Under the pieces are notes generated by a model. It saw only the letters and a program-made list of their open reading frames with translations. It did not search any database and had not been told where the DNA came from. Below are positions 9,263 to 18,356 of a DNA stretch of 40,730 bases, one piece after another. The translations under genes were made by a program, and so were the position numbers. The stretch is from Pseudodesulfovibrio sp. (lineage in GTDB: Bacteria; Desulfobacterota; Desulfovibrionia; Desulfovibrionales; Desulfovibrionaceae): NCBI GenBank assembly GCA_016342345.1, contig JAEINO010000030.1, positions 1-40,730 on the forward strand, written 5' to 3'. How positions within the stretch are numbered: the first letter of the stretch is position 1; each line of letters begins with the position of its first letter.

Positions 9263-10015
9263 TTACATCAGCCGTGTCATGTCCGAAAACATGCCGTGCA
9301 CCTCGGCTAGGGAGTGAATTCGAAATCCACGCTCCGTGAGCCGTGAGAGAAGATCGATCAAAAATGTCCTAGGTCCGGGACCGGGGTGACGATGTTTTTC
9401 TATGGTCGCCTGGTTCGCATCGGGAATGACTGGACGTAGTTTTTCATACGAAGCTGCGTCCGGGATGTTGAAGGAGACGAACTTCGGATGGAAATTAAGT
9501 ATTTTGAGTCCGGGGGTCAAAAAATGATCGATGCATGTATCAACGCTCCAGTCGCCTTTGCCCCAACGCCAATGCACGTCGTCCTCGAAAAAGCAGGGAT
9601 AGCGGGTCAGACCACTGTTGTGACGTAGGGGAACCAGCCCTTCCTGAAGATACAGGCATAGATTACTGTCATACCGAATACCTCGCCTGTAGATTTCATT
9701 GCAAAGAAGGGAATCATCCACAAAGCAGTGGGAACGGAAGGACTGCGCCTTGGGAAATAGCGAAAAGACATGGTCGATGATCTCGCCAGGATCGCGCCCA
9801 TGGGTGGACCCCGGTAGAAAGTTGGGGTGCAACCCAAGGTCTATACGCCCGTCCGCCTCCCATTGCGTCAACGACTCGGAGGCATGTGTGCCGAAAAACG
9901 TCGGGATGACGTCAAAACGGTTGACGATGCCGAATAAATCCTGAAGACAGGCTTCTGAGGCCCAATCCACATCGCTTGTGAGGCAAAAAACGGGTTTGTC
10001 GATTCTGAATGGCAT
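9263..10015 (-). CDS. Polysaccharide deacetylase-like protein (WbmS-like)
   Basis: 250 aa. The beginning FCLTSDVDWASE places an Asp pair where NodB-fold carbohydrate esterases hold the metal-binding aspartates, and GLHPNF (about residues 81-86) and FRSHCF supply candidate metal and catalytic residues. This resembles the WbmS group found in O-antigen loci. The predicted role is removal of an N-acyl group from an amino sugar before re-acylation, which fits the adjacent LpxD-like N-acyltransferase 14 bp upstream. The motif spacing is not that of classical NodB, so the enzymatic role is inferred from fold and context. Confidence 0.65.
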   Translation of the reverse strand: MPFRIDKPVFCLTSDVDWASEACLQDLFGIVNRFDVIPTFFGTHASESLTQWEADGRIDLGLHPNFLPGSTHGRDPGEIIDHVFSLFPKAQSFRSHCFVDDSLLCNEIYRRGIRYDSNLCLYLQEGLVPLRHNSGLTRYPCFFEDDVHWRWGKGDWSVDTCIDHFLTPGLKILNFHPKFVSFNIPDAASYEKLRPVIPDANQATIEKHRHPGPGPRTFLIDLLSRLTERGFRIHSLAEVHGMFSDMTRLM

Positions 10016-10029
10016 GAGTGTTTCTAATC

Positions 10030-10929
10030 CTAACGCAACCCGCTGACGAGTTTTTCGTACCGTTCTTTGGAAATACTTCTGCCACCAACAGACACATGTC
10101 CGGCCTCAAGATTGCGGATGAGTGTTTCGCCCAGTGTTACAAACGCTCCATCTCCGATGGTCAGGCCATTGGAAATAATTGCTCCTGGAGCTATCCAAAT
10201 ATCCTCACCTATGGTGGTGCTGCCGCACACAGACACGCCGGGCGCGATTTGTGTGCCTTTTCCGACCAACACGTTATGAGAGATATAGGTTTGACTGCCT
10301 ATGCGGGAGTAATCATCCAACCTGGTCCGCACCCCGCACATACCTCGTTCCACAGCACACAGGGCCTGTACCTCGACATGATTGCCGATGGACACTCCGC
10401 CGGTATGTGGGGCGAGTGGTTCTTCTCGATTGTGCCGTTTTTCGAATCCGTCAGACCCAATGATCGATCCTGCCCGAATAATCGAGCCGTCACCGATATC
10501 GGTATGTTCGTGAATCACCACGTTGTGAGCAATGGTTACATTGTTTCCGATACGAACGTTACGGTCCGGGATGATGACGGTTGCCTGAATGTCGCATCCC
10601 GAGCCGATCACGGTGTCGAAATTCTTTTCGTATCGCTCATTGTCGGCGAGCCAACGGTCCACGTCATAAAACGCCTGCTCAGGAGAATCGGAAATCACGA
10701 TTCCAAGCCGTTCAGGCAAAAAAGCAGCTAATTCACTGGTTGTTATCACGCAGGTCAGGTTCTCGTTGCCCCGTGCCTCGTCCAGATAGGCGGCATCATA
10801 CAGCGTGGCAAGGGTTGCCCTGTCTTCAGTTCCGAGTGAGCCGATTCGTTCAAAAGTGTTGTCATACAAAATCTCAAAAGAGAGATCGGCAGACAGTTCC
10901 GAAAGTCGTACGGACTGTTCCAGTTTCAT
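10030..10929 (-). CDS. LpxD-like hexapeptide-repeat acyltransferase
   Basis: 299 aa. After an N-terminal domain of about 110 residues comes a left-handed beta-helix of hexapeptide repeats ([IV]G-rich, about residues 115-270) with the LpxD hallmarks IGSDGF and YISHNV, the latter carrying the expected catalytic histidine. LpxD-type enzymes move an acyl chain from acyl-ACP to the amino group of a sugar nucleotide. The enzyme of lipid A synthesis sits with lpxA/fabZ, which are absent here. With a dedicated ACP 21 bp upstream, this copy more likely N-acylates an amino sugar of a surface polysaccharide. The start has GAAGG four bases before the ATG. Confidence 0.8.
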   Translation of the reverse strand: MKLEQSVRLSELSADLSFEILYDNTFERIGSLGTEDRATLATLYDAAYLDEARGNENLTCVITTSELAAFLPERLGIVISDSPEQAFYDVDRWLADNERYEKNFDTVIGSGCDIQATVIIPDRNVRIGNNVTIAHNVVIHEHTDIGDGSIIRAGSIIGSDGFEKRHNREEPLAPHTGGVSIGNHVEVQALCAVERGMCGVRTRLDDYSRIGSQTYISHNVLVGKGTQIAPGVSVCGSTTIGEDIWIAPGAIISNGLTIGDGAFVTLGETLIRNLEAGHVSVGGRSISKERYEKLVSGLR

Positions 10930-10950
10930 AGAGCCTTCTTTGTCAGTTGA

Positions 10951-11181
10951 TTAGGTGACGTCAACTTCTCTGAGGGTTTCAACCACCAGTTCGGCAGACA
11001 GCATGTCAGCGACTTGTTCATCGTCGAACTGAACGCTAAATTCCTGCTCTAGAGCCAGAACCAAATTCATATGTTTGATGGAATCCCACTGCTCAATGTT
11101 GTCCGGGGATGAATTGTCATTCACACTGTCTGCCGGGACATTCATCACATTGGCGATAACTGTATATGCTCTTTCTTTCAC
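10951..11181 (-). CDS. Acyl carrier protein
   Basis: 76-aa acidic protein with the phosphopantetheine attachment motif DSIKH (Ser34) in the position expected of acyl carrier proteins, followed by a helix rich in acidic residues. It starts with GTG. Its ribosome site CAGGAG overlaps the last codons of the FkbH-like gene, 4 bp away, suggesting translational coupling. It would carry the acyl or glyceryl unit made by the FkbH-like enzyme and the MaoC/SDR protein and deliver it to the LpxD-like transferase. Confidence 0.9.
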   Translation of the reverse strand: MKERAYTVIANVMNVPADSVNDNSSPDNIEQWDSIKHMNLVLALEQEFSVQFDDEQVADMLSAELVVETLREVDVT

Positions 11182-11185
11182 TTGT

Positions 11186-12970
11186 TTACTCCTGGGAAAA
11201 CGTTATGCTTTTGAAAAAATCAGGCATATCCGGCAGGTCGCCGGTCAGATCGTAGGCAAAGCGTTTGTTCGCGCCAACGCTTCCCTGTGAAAGTTCTTCA
11301 AAACCTTCGTTTCCGTAGAATAATTCGACTTGCACGTTCTTCAGGGTGGCGTAATATTCACCGATCGCGCGGATGCAGCCTCGATCCTTTGCTATCTGAA
11401 GGGCCTGTAGTAGAAAAACTTTTTCCACATCCCGACCCAAAACCCGGCACGACAAAAGAAACGAATCAAACAAGGCTTCTCCCCCGTTGAATTGCAGGAC
11501 GCAAGTGCCCACAATACCTGAATCGCCAAATCTGTCCTGAAGGCTCAGGCAGATTACGTCGCTGTTTTCGTCTGCGGCAAATTCCGCAATGTCTGCCTCA
11601 CTGTAGCGTCGTGTTGTCAGGTTGAACTGGTTGGTCTTCTGCGTTTGCTGGGAAATTCTCGGAATGGAAAAGTCATTGGCTCTGGCGATTGTAATTTCCA
11701 TCTCAAGCGATGCGTAATACGATTTCATATCAGTGGTTTGCGCTTTGAGTTTCTTTCGATCAGCTTCGGCGCGATACATGGCTCCGCGAATTTTGTCTTC
11801 CGCCGACAGGGTAAGCGTATCAAACCATCCGCCTCCGGCCAGCAGATCGCGATACAGGACAGGAGTCTTCTTGGGCATAAGTACGGCTTCGACTTCGGGC
11901 AATTGCTCGCGGACCAGATTGATTTCGAAATCACTGTCGTCCATGAACACCAGACTGTCGAGACCTATGTTCAGATCCAGAGCGATCTGCCGCAAATTGG
12001 CGGCCTTGTCCTGCCAGTTGATCTGCGCAGTCGCGATGTGCGCCCGACAAAGGACCATATCAGGATGATTGTCAAAAACTTCCCACACATCCGCCTCGTT
12101 GTTCTTGCTGCACAGGGCAAGGATAACACCCCGATTATGGAGGCTGACGATTTCCTGTTGGAATTCGAAAAAGCTTGAGCCAGGATAGGTTTTGGACAAT
12201 TTGATGCCATTGATGCCGTCCTCACCGATAATGCCGCCCCATATGGTGTTGTCGCAGTCCAGCACAAGGCACTTGCGATTTTTCCCTTTCTGGGGGCGGA
12301 TGAACTTGGCCTGTTCAAAAGCAATGGCATCGACCGCTGCAAGTGTGTATGGTGCCCGGCCAATGTGCCAATAGCGTAAATCGTAAAAATTACGTCCACC
12401 TACAAAGGAGCGACAAATATCCATATCAAGAAAATACGCATTGGGAGTCGCAGCAAGAACGGAACGGAAGTGGGCGTTGATTTCCCTGACAGCGGCGAGT
12501 TGGCCGTTCTCAACCTGTGAATCAACCACACCAAGAGCCGGGTAAAGCGGTGTTTCCAGACCATGCCAGATAACCATGGCGGAAGTTTGCTTGCGGATAC
12601 CGGAAAGGATGGTCTCCATGTGCCTTGTTACTCGTTCGATTTCGTTACGCACACCTTCGGGCTTTAGTGCCGTAAAATTACGGGCAAGATCCCATGAGAG
12701 AGATTCCAGTCCCATGAAAACCAGAACAATGTCGGTTGCGTCGTTCATCAGATCAGGACGCCCACCCACGGCTTCCTGAAAGACATTGTCGTATTCACCG
12801 AACTGGACAGCGGCATTATGGCCCATTTGCAAAGCGTGGTAGCGGACGTACGGTTCGATGGATTCTACCATGATGGTGCGTAGAACACTGACATTCAGAT
12901 TCGGCAGACTGTCAGACTGTGTGGAGTTCACTATTTCCTGAATTTTGGAATAGTTGGGTGTCGAGGTCAT
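11186..12970 (-). CDS. FkbH-like HAD-IIIC family protein with C-terminal GNAT-like domain
   Basis: 594 aa with three parts. An N-terminal SGNH/FkbH-type domain occupies about residues 1-225. The HAD-IIIC catalytic domain begins with CLVLDCDNTIWGG (nucleophile Asp238 and Asp240), followed by LALCSKNNE and a late acidic motif VFMDDSDFE. An N-acetyltransferase-like C-terminal region covers about 425-590. FkbH-type proteins take a phosphoglyceryl unit from 1,3-bisphosphoglycerate, dephosphorylate it and load glycerate onto an ACP. The ACP gene directly follows with a 4-bp gap. The operon therefore likely builds a C3-derived acyl group for attachment to a sugar. The exact product cannot be read from sequence. 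Confidence 0.8.
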   Translation of the reverse strand: MTSTPNYSKIQEIVNSTQSDSLPNLNVSVLRTIMVESIEPYVRYHALQMGHNAAVQFGEYDNVFQEAVGGRPDLMNDATDIVLVFMGLESLSWDLARNFTALKPEGVRNEIERVTRHMETILSGIRKQTSAMVIWHGLETPLYPALGVVDSQVENGQLAAVREINAHFRSVLAATPNAYFLDMDICRSFVGGRNFYDLRYWHIGRAPYTLAAVDAIAFEQAKFIRPQKGKNRKCLVLDCDNTIWGGIIGEDGINGIKLSKTYPGSSFFEFQQEIVSLHNRGVILALCSKNNEADVWEVFDNHPDMVLCRAHIATAQINWQDKAANLRQIALDLNIGLDSLVFMDDSDFEINLVREQLPEVEAVLMPKKTPVLYRDLLAGGGWFDTLTLSAEDKIRGAMYRAEADRKKLKAQTTDMKSYYASLEMEITIARANDFSIPRISQQTQKTNQFNLTTRRYSEADIAEFAADENSDVICLSLQDRFGDSGIVGTCVLQFNGGEALFDSFLLSCRVLGRDVEKVFLLQALQIAKDRGCIRAIGEYYATLKNVQVELFYGNEGFEELSQGSVGANKRFAYDLTGDLPDMPDFFKSITFSQE

Positions 12971-12982
12971 AGGGATTCCATG

Positions 12983-14179
12983 TTACATCATCACCGCACC
13001 ACCGCAGACGCGGAGGTTTTGCCCAGTGAGATGCTTTGCTTTTTCAGTGAATAAAAAACCGACCACTCCGGCAATATCCTCCGGCTGGGCAAGGGAGCGC
13101 AACGGAGTCTGCATTTTGGTGACCATTTTGGCTTTTTGCGGTGTGTCGGCAATAAAATCGGTTTCGGTCATGCCCGGGGAAACTGTGTTCACTCGTATCC
13201 CCTTGGGACCGTATTCGACCGCCAGCGATTTGGTCAGCGATGTAAGGGCCGTTTTTGCGGCGGTATAGGGCGTGAACTTTGTCGGTGGTACATTGTCGGT
13301 TGCCGTGCTTGAAATAATGACGATGCGTCCCATGGATTCCTCCGCGAGCAAATCTGGCAGAGAACTTTTCACGAGATTGAAAGCCCCTTTGAGTTGTACG
13401 TCGAGTTGGTTTTGAAAATCATTCCAGACAAGATCGGCGAAATCGATCAGATGCATGGGGGGAGACGCATTGCAGACAATGCCATCCAGTTGCCCGAAGA
13501 TCTGCCGCGCTTCAGTAACCATCGTCTCGACTGCCAGGGCATCCGAAATGTCGGCTTGCATGGCAACAGCCCTGCCGCCTGCGCTCCTGATAGTTTCACA
13601 GGTAGTTTCCGCGCCCTCGGCATCCGAACAGTAGTTGACGCAGACCGCATAGCCTTCTGTCCCCAGTTCCACGGCAATGGCCGCGCCGATTCCACGACTT
13701 GCACCGGAAATGATCACCGAACCTTTTGGGGTTTGTTCGGATATTGCTTCGTCTCTTTTTCTTACTTCGACCATTCTGACCTTTCCTTCGCCTTCTATGA
13801 CCCTTCGTCCGTTGTTTCCGTAAATGACGGTCTCAATGACAACAGTTCGCTGTGTAGATGATTTGTGAATGACCTTTGCGCAGACTCGAATGGTCTCGTC
13901 TACACGAACCGGTGCGAGAAATTTAAAAGACTGCTCGTACCAGAGTGCCCCTTTGCCGGGAAGCTTGGTTCCGATCATGGTCGAAATGAATGAGGCGGTG
14001 AGCATCCCGTGAACCACTGGTTTCTTGAAGGGCGTGGTCTTCGCAAATTCAGCGTCCACATGCAACGGATTGTCGTCACCGGTCAGACGCACAAAGGCAT
14101 CCACATCCTGCTCACTGATAGTGTGCTGGAATTCTTCCTGATCTCCAACTTTTATTTGGTCAAACGGGTCATTGTGCAA
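12983..14179 (-). CDS. MaoC-type hydratase / SDR ketoreductase fusion
   Basis: 398 aa, a two-domain fusion. Residues 1-140 form a hot-dog MaoC-like enoyl hydratase with the catalytic stretch TGDDNPLHVD (Asp35/36, His40). Residues 150-398 form a short-chain dehydrogenase resembling FabG, with the cofactor loop SGASRGIG (158-165), a serine near 290 and the Tyr305-x3-Lys309 pair in PYTAAK. Together these domains can interconvert 3-keto, 3-hydroxy and enoyl thioesters, for example making 3-hydroxyacyl-ACP. The start is TTG at 14179, chosen because GGAGG lies seven bases upstream and no better start is near. It is the first gene of the polysaccharide operon. Confidence 0.82.
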   Translation of the reverse strand: MHNDPFDQIKVGDQEEFQHTISEQDVDAFVRLTGDDNPLHVDAEFAKTTPFKKPVVHGMLTASFISTMIGTKLPGKGALWYEQSFKFLAPVRVDETIRVCAKVIHKSSTQRTVVIETVIYGNNGRRVIEGEGKVRMVEVRKRDEAISEQTPKGSVIISGASRGIGAAIAVELGTEGYAVCVNYCSDAEGAETTCETIRSAGGRAVAMQADISDALAVETMVTEARQIFGQLDGIVCNASPPMHLIDFADLVWNDFQNQLDVQLKGAFNLVKSSLPDLLAEESMGRIVIISSTATDNVPPTKFTPYTAAKTALTSLTKSLAVEYGPKGIRVNTVSPGMTETDFIADTPQKAKMVTKMQTPLRSLAQPEDIAGVVGFLFTEKAKHLTGQNLRVCGGAVMM

Positions 14180-14228
14180 CTCCGGACCTCCACGGTAACT
14201 GCGTATAAATATTTTTCATTTTTTTCAA

Positions 14229-14324
14229 GCTGGTCAGGGGAACAAATCATGACCAGAAATACGAAATTTCTATTAGCCCGCCATGACGATGACTTTGTAT
14301 AAAGGAAGTCGGCTTCATTATCAA
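14229..14324 (-). promoter_or_regulatory. Putative promoter and leader of the polysaccharide operon
   Basis: On the minus strand TTGATA (14324-14319) and TATACA (14301-14296) are spaced by 17 bases, a plausible sigma-70 promoter about 115 bp before the TTG start of the MaoC-SDR gene. The leader contains a short inverted repeat (TGGTCA ... TGACCA, about 14231-14255). The -10 box is only a partial match. Confidence 0.4.
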
Positions 14325-14377
14325 TGGTCGCACACCGGAGGGACCTGTGGATGAACAGTGTGCATATTCACAGAGAA

Positions 14378-14537
14378 CTAGGGAAGCACTGCATAATTGC
14401 CCTCTGGCTTCGTTGCTGCAAAAAAATCAAACCCTAGCGTGCAGGAAGCACCCGTCAGCCTTGACTTTTTTGCGCGCCTTGCCAGTGAACAATTCTACAG
14501 CACTTCCTGAAGATTGAATTAATCAGCGTTTCCTTAG
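14378..14537 (+). repeat. MITE-like 160-bp repeat, copy 1
   Basis: A 160-bp non-coding element bounded by CTAG-type ends and imperfect terminal inverted repeats of about 20 bp (ACTAGGGAAGCACTG at one end, the reverse complement of ACTAAGGAAACGCTG at the other). The same element, also 160 bp and about 80% identical by eye, occurs in opposite orientation at 20484-20643. Size, inverted ends and lack of a reading frame fit a miniature inverted-repeat transposable element. The CTAG at the ends would suit an IS5-type 4-bp target duplication, though no parent transposase is in the window. Confidence 0.75.
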
Positions 14538-14665
14538 TCCAAAACGGGCAACGGCAAGAGATTGGCAGAGAAGTGTTTTTGCTTATTTTGTGAGTCGATA
14601 GCAAAATTTGAAGGCCTGTTTTGCCAATTCGTTTTGATCAACGCATCCCTAGAGTTCTTTGCATG

Positions 14666-16828
14666 TCATGACTCCACCGTCACGTCACCTGCCGAGGCAA
14701 TAAAGATTGTATTGCCTAGGTCTTCGGTTAGTTCTTTAAGGTGGTTGACATATTCCTCAGGGCTACCGGAAGGTCTGGGCATGCTACGGATGGTTAATCC
14801 CTGTAAGCCGGCGCAGCAACTGGCAACGGATTCACTTTCTTCAATGAAGACAATGCGTGCCTCTACGCGCACTATGTTCAGGATTGTGTGCATCTTTTCC
14901 TTCATTCCGTTTCTGTCTGTTTGCGGAGTAGTTGGCATAAGAATCATTAATTCATGATGTCGCCATTCGTCATTTTGTGTGATGAGGTGGGCAAAGATGA
15001 GCATAAGAATGCCATCCTGCATCCCTTCCCAGAGAATATTGATGGAGTCGCCTGTTGTTTCCCAAGGTTTCGCATTTTTGTCTTGCCGAATGCAGACGAT
15101 GTTTTTTTCCAGTGCAATTGCGTGGGTAATGGCGAGGGTGTAATCTCGAGGATCGTCCATCGCTTCACGAAAACCGATGAGGAGTGTGTTCGGACGCAAT
15201 CCACCAATTCCATGACATTGCAGCAATGCTTTCAGTCCATCCTCAAGGTCTTCATAAACGATTACGACTGGGAATGCCTCCAGCTCTTCATCTGCAATGA
15301 ATTTGCGTAATAGTCGTTCCGCACTCTCCCGTCTGGTCATTTTGTTTTCAATATCGCCATAGATTATCTGACCAAGGGAAAGAATACCTCTGCCTGCTGC
15401 AAGCCAGTGGCCGAATTGCGAAAGATTGTTGCTCTTCCAAGAACGAGTGGAAAGGCCAAGAATTATAGGTCGCCAGTTTTTGGGGTGGTAACGTTCCTTT
15501 TCAAGATTGAGTAGTGCCTTGCGAGCTCGTTCAAGGGCTAAGCCGCTAGAAACATCTCCCCATCGTGCCACAATTTCTGCACGACTGATGAACCAGAACA
15601 ACAAGCCCATGCAGACGATGGATATGACTGCCCAAAGTGTGTTTATGAGGAACATCACCCCCATGCAACTTATACATCCTAGAAGCCCTGTTCCCCAACT
15701 GTAGTAGCGAAAACTCGGTCGGAAGCTTGGATTCCGTGAATATGCTTCGTAGAAACAAGCGAGATTAAGGGTTCCGTAAGTCAGCATGAAAAACATGGTG
15801 ATGACGGGAGCTATGCTGTTCAGGTTTCCAGCCAGAATTGCTCCTTGCGATATGGCGAATGTGGCTATCGTCGCATTTCGTGGTTCACCGTTAGAGGTTG
15901 ATGCAAAAGGTTTGAGCCAGGAGAAGATTTTGTCTTTTGCAAGCGATTGCAGAATGCGCGGTGCTCCCATCATGCTGCCTAGAGCGGACGAAAGAGTGGC
16001 GGAAAAAATTCCTAGTGGGATAAGAGCCGGATACAGAGCGTTGCTTCGGATGATCATGTTATCCGTGATAAGTGCTTGCTGGGTATTTGCCCCTGCTAGC
16101 AGTAGAATCATGACAAAGTAGATTATTCCAGTAATCGTGATAGAGGAAAAGGTGCCTGCTGGAATGGAGCGAGCTGGATCGCGTAAATCTCCAGACATGT
16201 TGGCACCTGCCATGATGCCTGTTACTGCTGGAAAGAACAGGGCAAATATAATGAAAAAGCTGCTATGCTCCGTATAGGCTGGGGCGGCGTTTGCCATGAG
16301 GGTTTCCATTGAGAAGAGAGGGGCGGTTCCCATAAAGAAGGAACCGATAGAGAGGACCAGAATGGCGAGAATGCCGAACTGAAATTTGATAGTCCAGCCA
16401 GCCCCGATGAAGACGAAGATGAACGTGATGATATTGAGGACGGTGGCCACTGTTACGAAAGACAAAGGGATATTGTTGAAGGTTGCCATGAATGCTTCGG
16501 TAAAGCCTATGACATACATGGATACGGAAATGGCTTGAGCGAGAAAGAAGAAGCAGCCGATAGCTGTGCCAAATTCCACTCCGAGGCTGCGGCTGATCAT
16601 GAAGTAGGCCCCACCGCCCTTGACCCGTGTGTTTGTGGATATGGCAGAAAGAGAAATGGTGGTGAGTATCGTTATTACCTTGGCCGCAGCAAGGATAATG
16701 ATGGCATTGATGAATCCCGATTCCCCAACAACATTCCCGAGGCGAAGAAACATGATGACGCCGAGGATAGTCAAGGTGCAAGGGGTAAATACTCCTTCGA
16801 ATGTGCCGAATTTGTTTTTGTTGTTCAT
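14666..16828 (-). CDS. APC-superfamily permease resembling cation-chloride cotransporters
   Basis: 720 aa with about 12 hydrophobic segments over residues 15-430 and a long soluble C-terminal domain. The N-terminal segment KFGTFEGVFTPCTLTILGVI followed by MFLRLGNVVG and then KGGGAYFMISRSLG is the signature of the Na-K-Cl / K-Cl cotransporter (SLC12) branch of the amino acid-polyamine-organocation superfamily. The long C-terminal part also agrees with that branch. It would sit in the inner membrane and move ions or amino acids; the substrate is unknown. It ends 486 bp upstream of the MaoC-SDR start. The ribosome site is weak. The neighbours CorA, CNNM and MscS give it an ion-homeostasis setting. 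Confidence 0.78.
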   Translation of the reverse strand: MNNKNKFGTFEGVFTPCTLTILGVIMFLRLGNVVGESGFINAIIILAAAKVITILTTISLSAISTNTRVKGGGAYFMISRSLGVEFGTAIGCFFFLAQAISVSMYVIGFTEAFMATFNNIPLSFVTVATVLNIITFIFVFIGAGWTIKFQFGILAILVLSIGSFFMGTAPLFSMETLMANAAPAYTEHSSFFIIFALFFPAVTGIMAGANMSGDLRDPARSIPAGTFSSITITGIIYFVMILLLAGANTQQALITDNMIIRSNALYPALIPLGIFSATLSSALGSMMGAPRILQSLAKDKIFSWLKPFASTSNGEPRNATIATFAISQGAILAGNLNSIAPVITMFFMLTYGTLNLACFYEAYSRNPSFRPSFRYYSWGTGLLGCISCMGVMFLINTLWAVISIVCMGLLFWFISRAEIVARWGDVSSGLALERARKALLNLEKERYHPKNWRPIILGLSTRSWKSNNLSQFGHWLAAGRGILSLGQIIYGDIENKMTRRESAERLLRKFIADEELEAFPVVIVYEDLEDGLKALLQCHGIGGLRPNTLLIGFREAMDDPRDYTLAITHAIALEKNIVCIRQDKNAKPWETTGDSINILWEGMQDGILMLIFAHLITQNDEWRHHELMILMPTTPQTDRNGMKEKMHTILNIVRVEARIVFIEESESVASCCAGLQGLTIRSMPRPSGSPEEYVNHLKELTEDLGNTIFIASAGDVTVES

Positions 16829-17273
16829 GTAAGGGAGCCTATATTATTGAGTGTCATTTTTGCGGACAGGCAAGGGAGTTCCTCTGTCCTGTTTGTACGT
16901 TTGAATATTATTTTCTCATAATTAAACTGACTCTGCATTTAGAGCGACCTATGCTCATTTTTTTGAGATGTAATCATACGGTATGGTTGTCATAACGCGG
17001 TAATGTTTAATGCAGAAATAATGAATAAGACTGTTGTGTCCTAAGCAAATTCCCTCGATTTACGTCTAGATCTTTCCAATTCAGTTGCTGTCACGGAATA
17101 TTTTGATCATGTCCAGAAAGCATCCGGTGAAAAATGCTTCTGAATAGATGACAATATCGTTGTCGCTAGTACTTGTTAATCCGCTTGATGATTATAACGT
17201 TGAGTTGGGATTACAAGCGTCTGATTATCTAACGCTTACGTGTTATTTTTAGAATGTAATAATTATGGTTCTA
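16829..17273. other. Intergenic stretch upstream of the permease gene
   Basis: About 445 AT-rich bases between the permease start and the corA stop. It holds a small stem (GGACAG ... CTGTCC, about 16864-16889) that could affect the permease mRNA leader. I see no open frame of note, no tRNA and no recognisable riboswitch. Confidence 0.4.
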
Positions 17274-18338
17274 TTAGATCCATCTTCTTTTTTTGAAGTA
17301 CAACAACATTGTTATTGTTACTGCAACCATTATAGACAAGAGAACAAAATACCCATACTTGTAATGCAATTCTGGAATAACGTCGAAATTCATTCCGTAT
17401 ATCCCTGCAAGAAATGTAAGCGGAATGAAAATAGTAGCGAAGATTGTTAGAAATTGCATGATTTCATTCAACCTGTTTCCCATGGCCATGTTGTATGTTG
17501 TGATATGGGAGGCAAGCATTTCTTTGTATATTTCTGCTGAGTCGACAGACAATTCAGCAATGTCGGACAAGTCTCTCAAGTAGGGTAATATGTCAGCGCT
17601 GATTATATCTGATTCAAGTTTGTTGATTCTGGATATGATCTCTCTTGCTGGGCGTACAGACTTTCTAATGTAGGCAATCTCTCGACGATATAAATTGATT
17701 TCTTCTAAAAGTTCTGAGACGGGGTTTCCCAAAACCTCGTCTTCCATTTCCTCGATTCGCTCACCCATTTTTTCAATTACTTTCAAGTAGTTATCCAAAA
17801 CGCAGTCGATGAGCGTGTAGAGTAAATAATCCGGCCCGAGTTTCCTAAGCCTTCCATTTTGTCTTTTAATCCTTTCGCGAACAGGTTCGAACACATCTCC
17901 GGGTTGTTCCTGAAATGTTATCAGATAATTCTTGGCTAGAACGGCACTCAGTTGTTCCGCTTTGACTTGACCTTGGTCATCATCAAGAAAGAGCATTTTG
18001 ATGGATATGAAGATATGGTCAGGATGTTCTTCGATCTTTGGCCTTTGGCCAGTATTCAGGATGTCTTCAAGCATCATCGGTGGTAGGTTGAACTTGTCGC
18101 CTACAGTTTTAATGAGTTCAGGTTCATGTAGACCATCGATATTGATCCAGCTTGTTGTCTCAGTTTCTTTAGCCCAGACAGCATCGTCAATGGTTTGAAT
18201 GAATTCATCCCGCATCATCTCGATATCGTAATCAATGATTCGTAGACGTGGTGTTTCGGTTTTTTGCCGTCCGATAAAGATGAGTGACCCCGGCGGCATT
18301 CCTGATTTTTTGTCAAATTTTTTAAGAAAGCGGGCCAT
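17274..18338 (-). CDS. corA: CorA-family magnesium/cobalt transporter
   Basis: 354 aa, normal for CorA. A large cytoplasmic N-terminal alpha/beta and helical domain with an acidic coiled region (about residues 180-270) is followed by two C-terminal membrane helices. The first ends in the invariant GMN filter motif (residues 315-317, in AGIYGMNFDVIPE) and the second is followed by a positive tail KKRRW. It forms pentameric inner-membrane channels for Mg2+ and related divalent cations. The start ATG has AGAGAGAAG upstream. The LapA-like gene lies 18 bp upstream in the same direction. Confidence 0.92.
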   Translation of the reverse strand: MARFLKKFDKKSGMPPGSLIFIGRQKTETPRLRIIDYDIEMMRDEFIQTIDDAVWAKETETTSWINIDGLHEPELIKTVGDKFNLPPMMLEDILNTGQRPKIEEHPDHIFISIKMLFLDDDQGQVKAEQLSAVLAKNYLITFQEQPGDVFEPVRERIKRQNGRLRKLGPDYLLYTLIDCVLDNYLKVIEKMGERIEEMEDEVLGNPVSELLEEINLYRREIAYIRKSVRPAREIISRINKLESDIISADILPYLRDLSDIAELSVDSAEIYKEMLASHITTYNMAMGNRLNEIMQFLTIFATIFIPLTFLAGIYGMNFDVIPELHYKYGYFVLLSIMVAVTITMLLYFKKRRWI

Positions 18339-18356
18339 ATTACTTCTCTCTGATTA

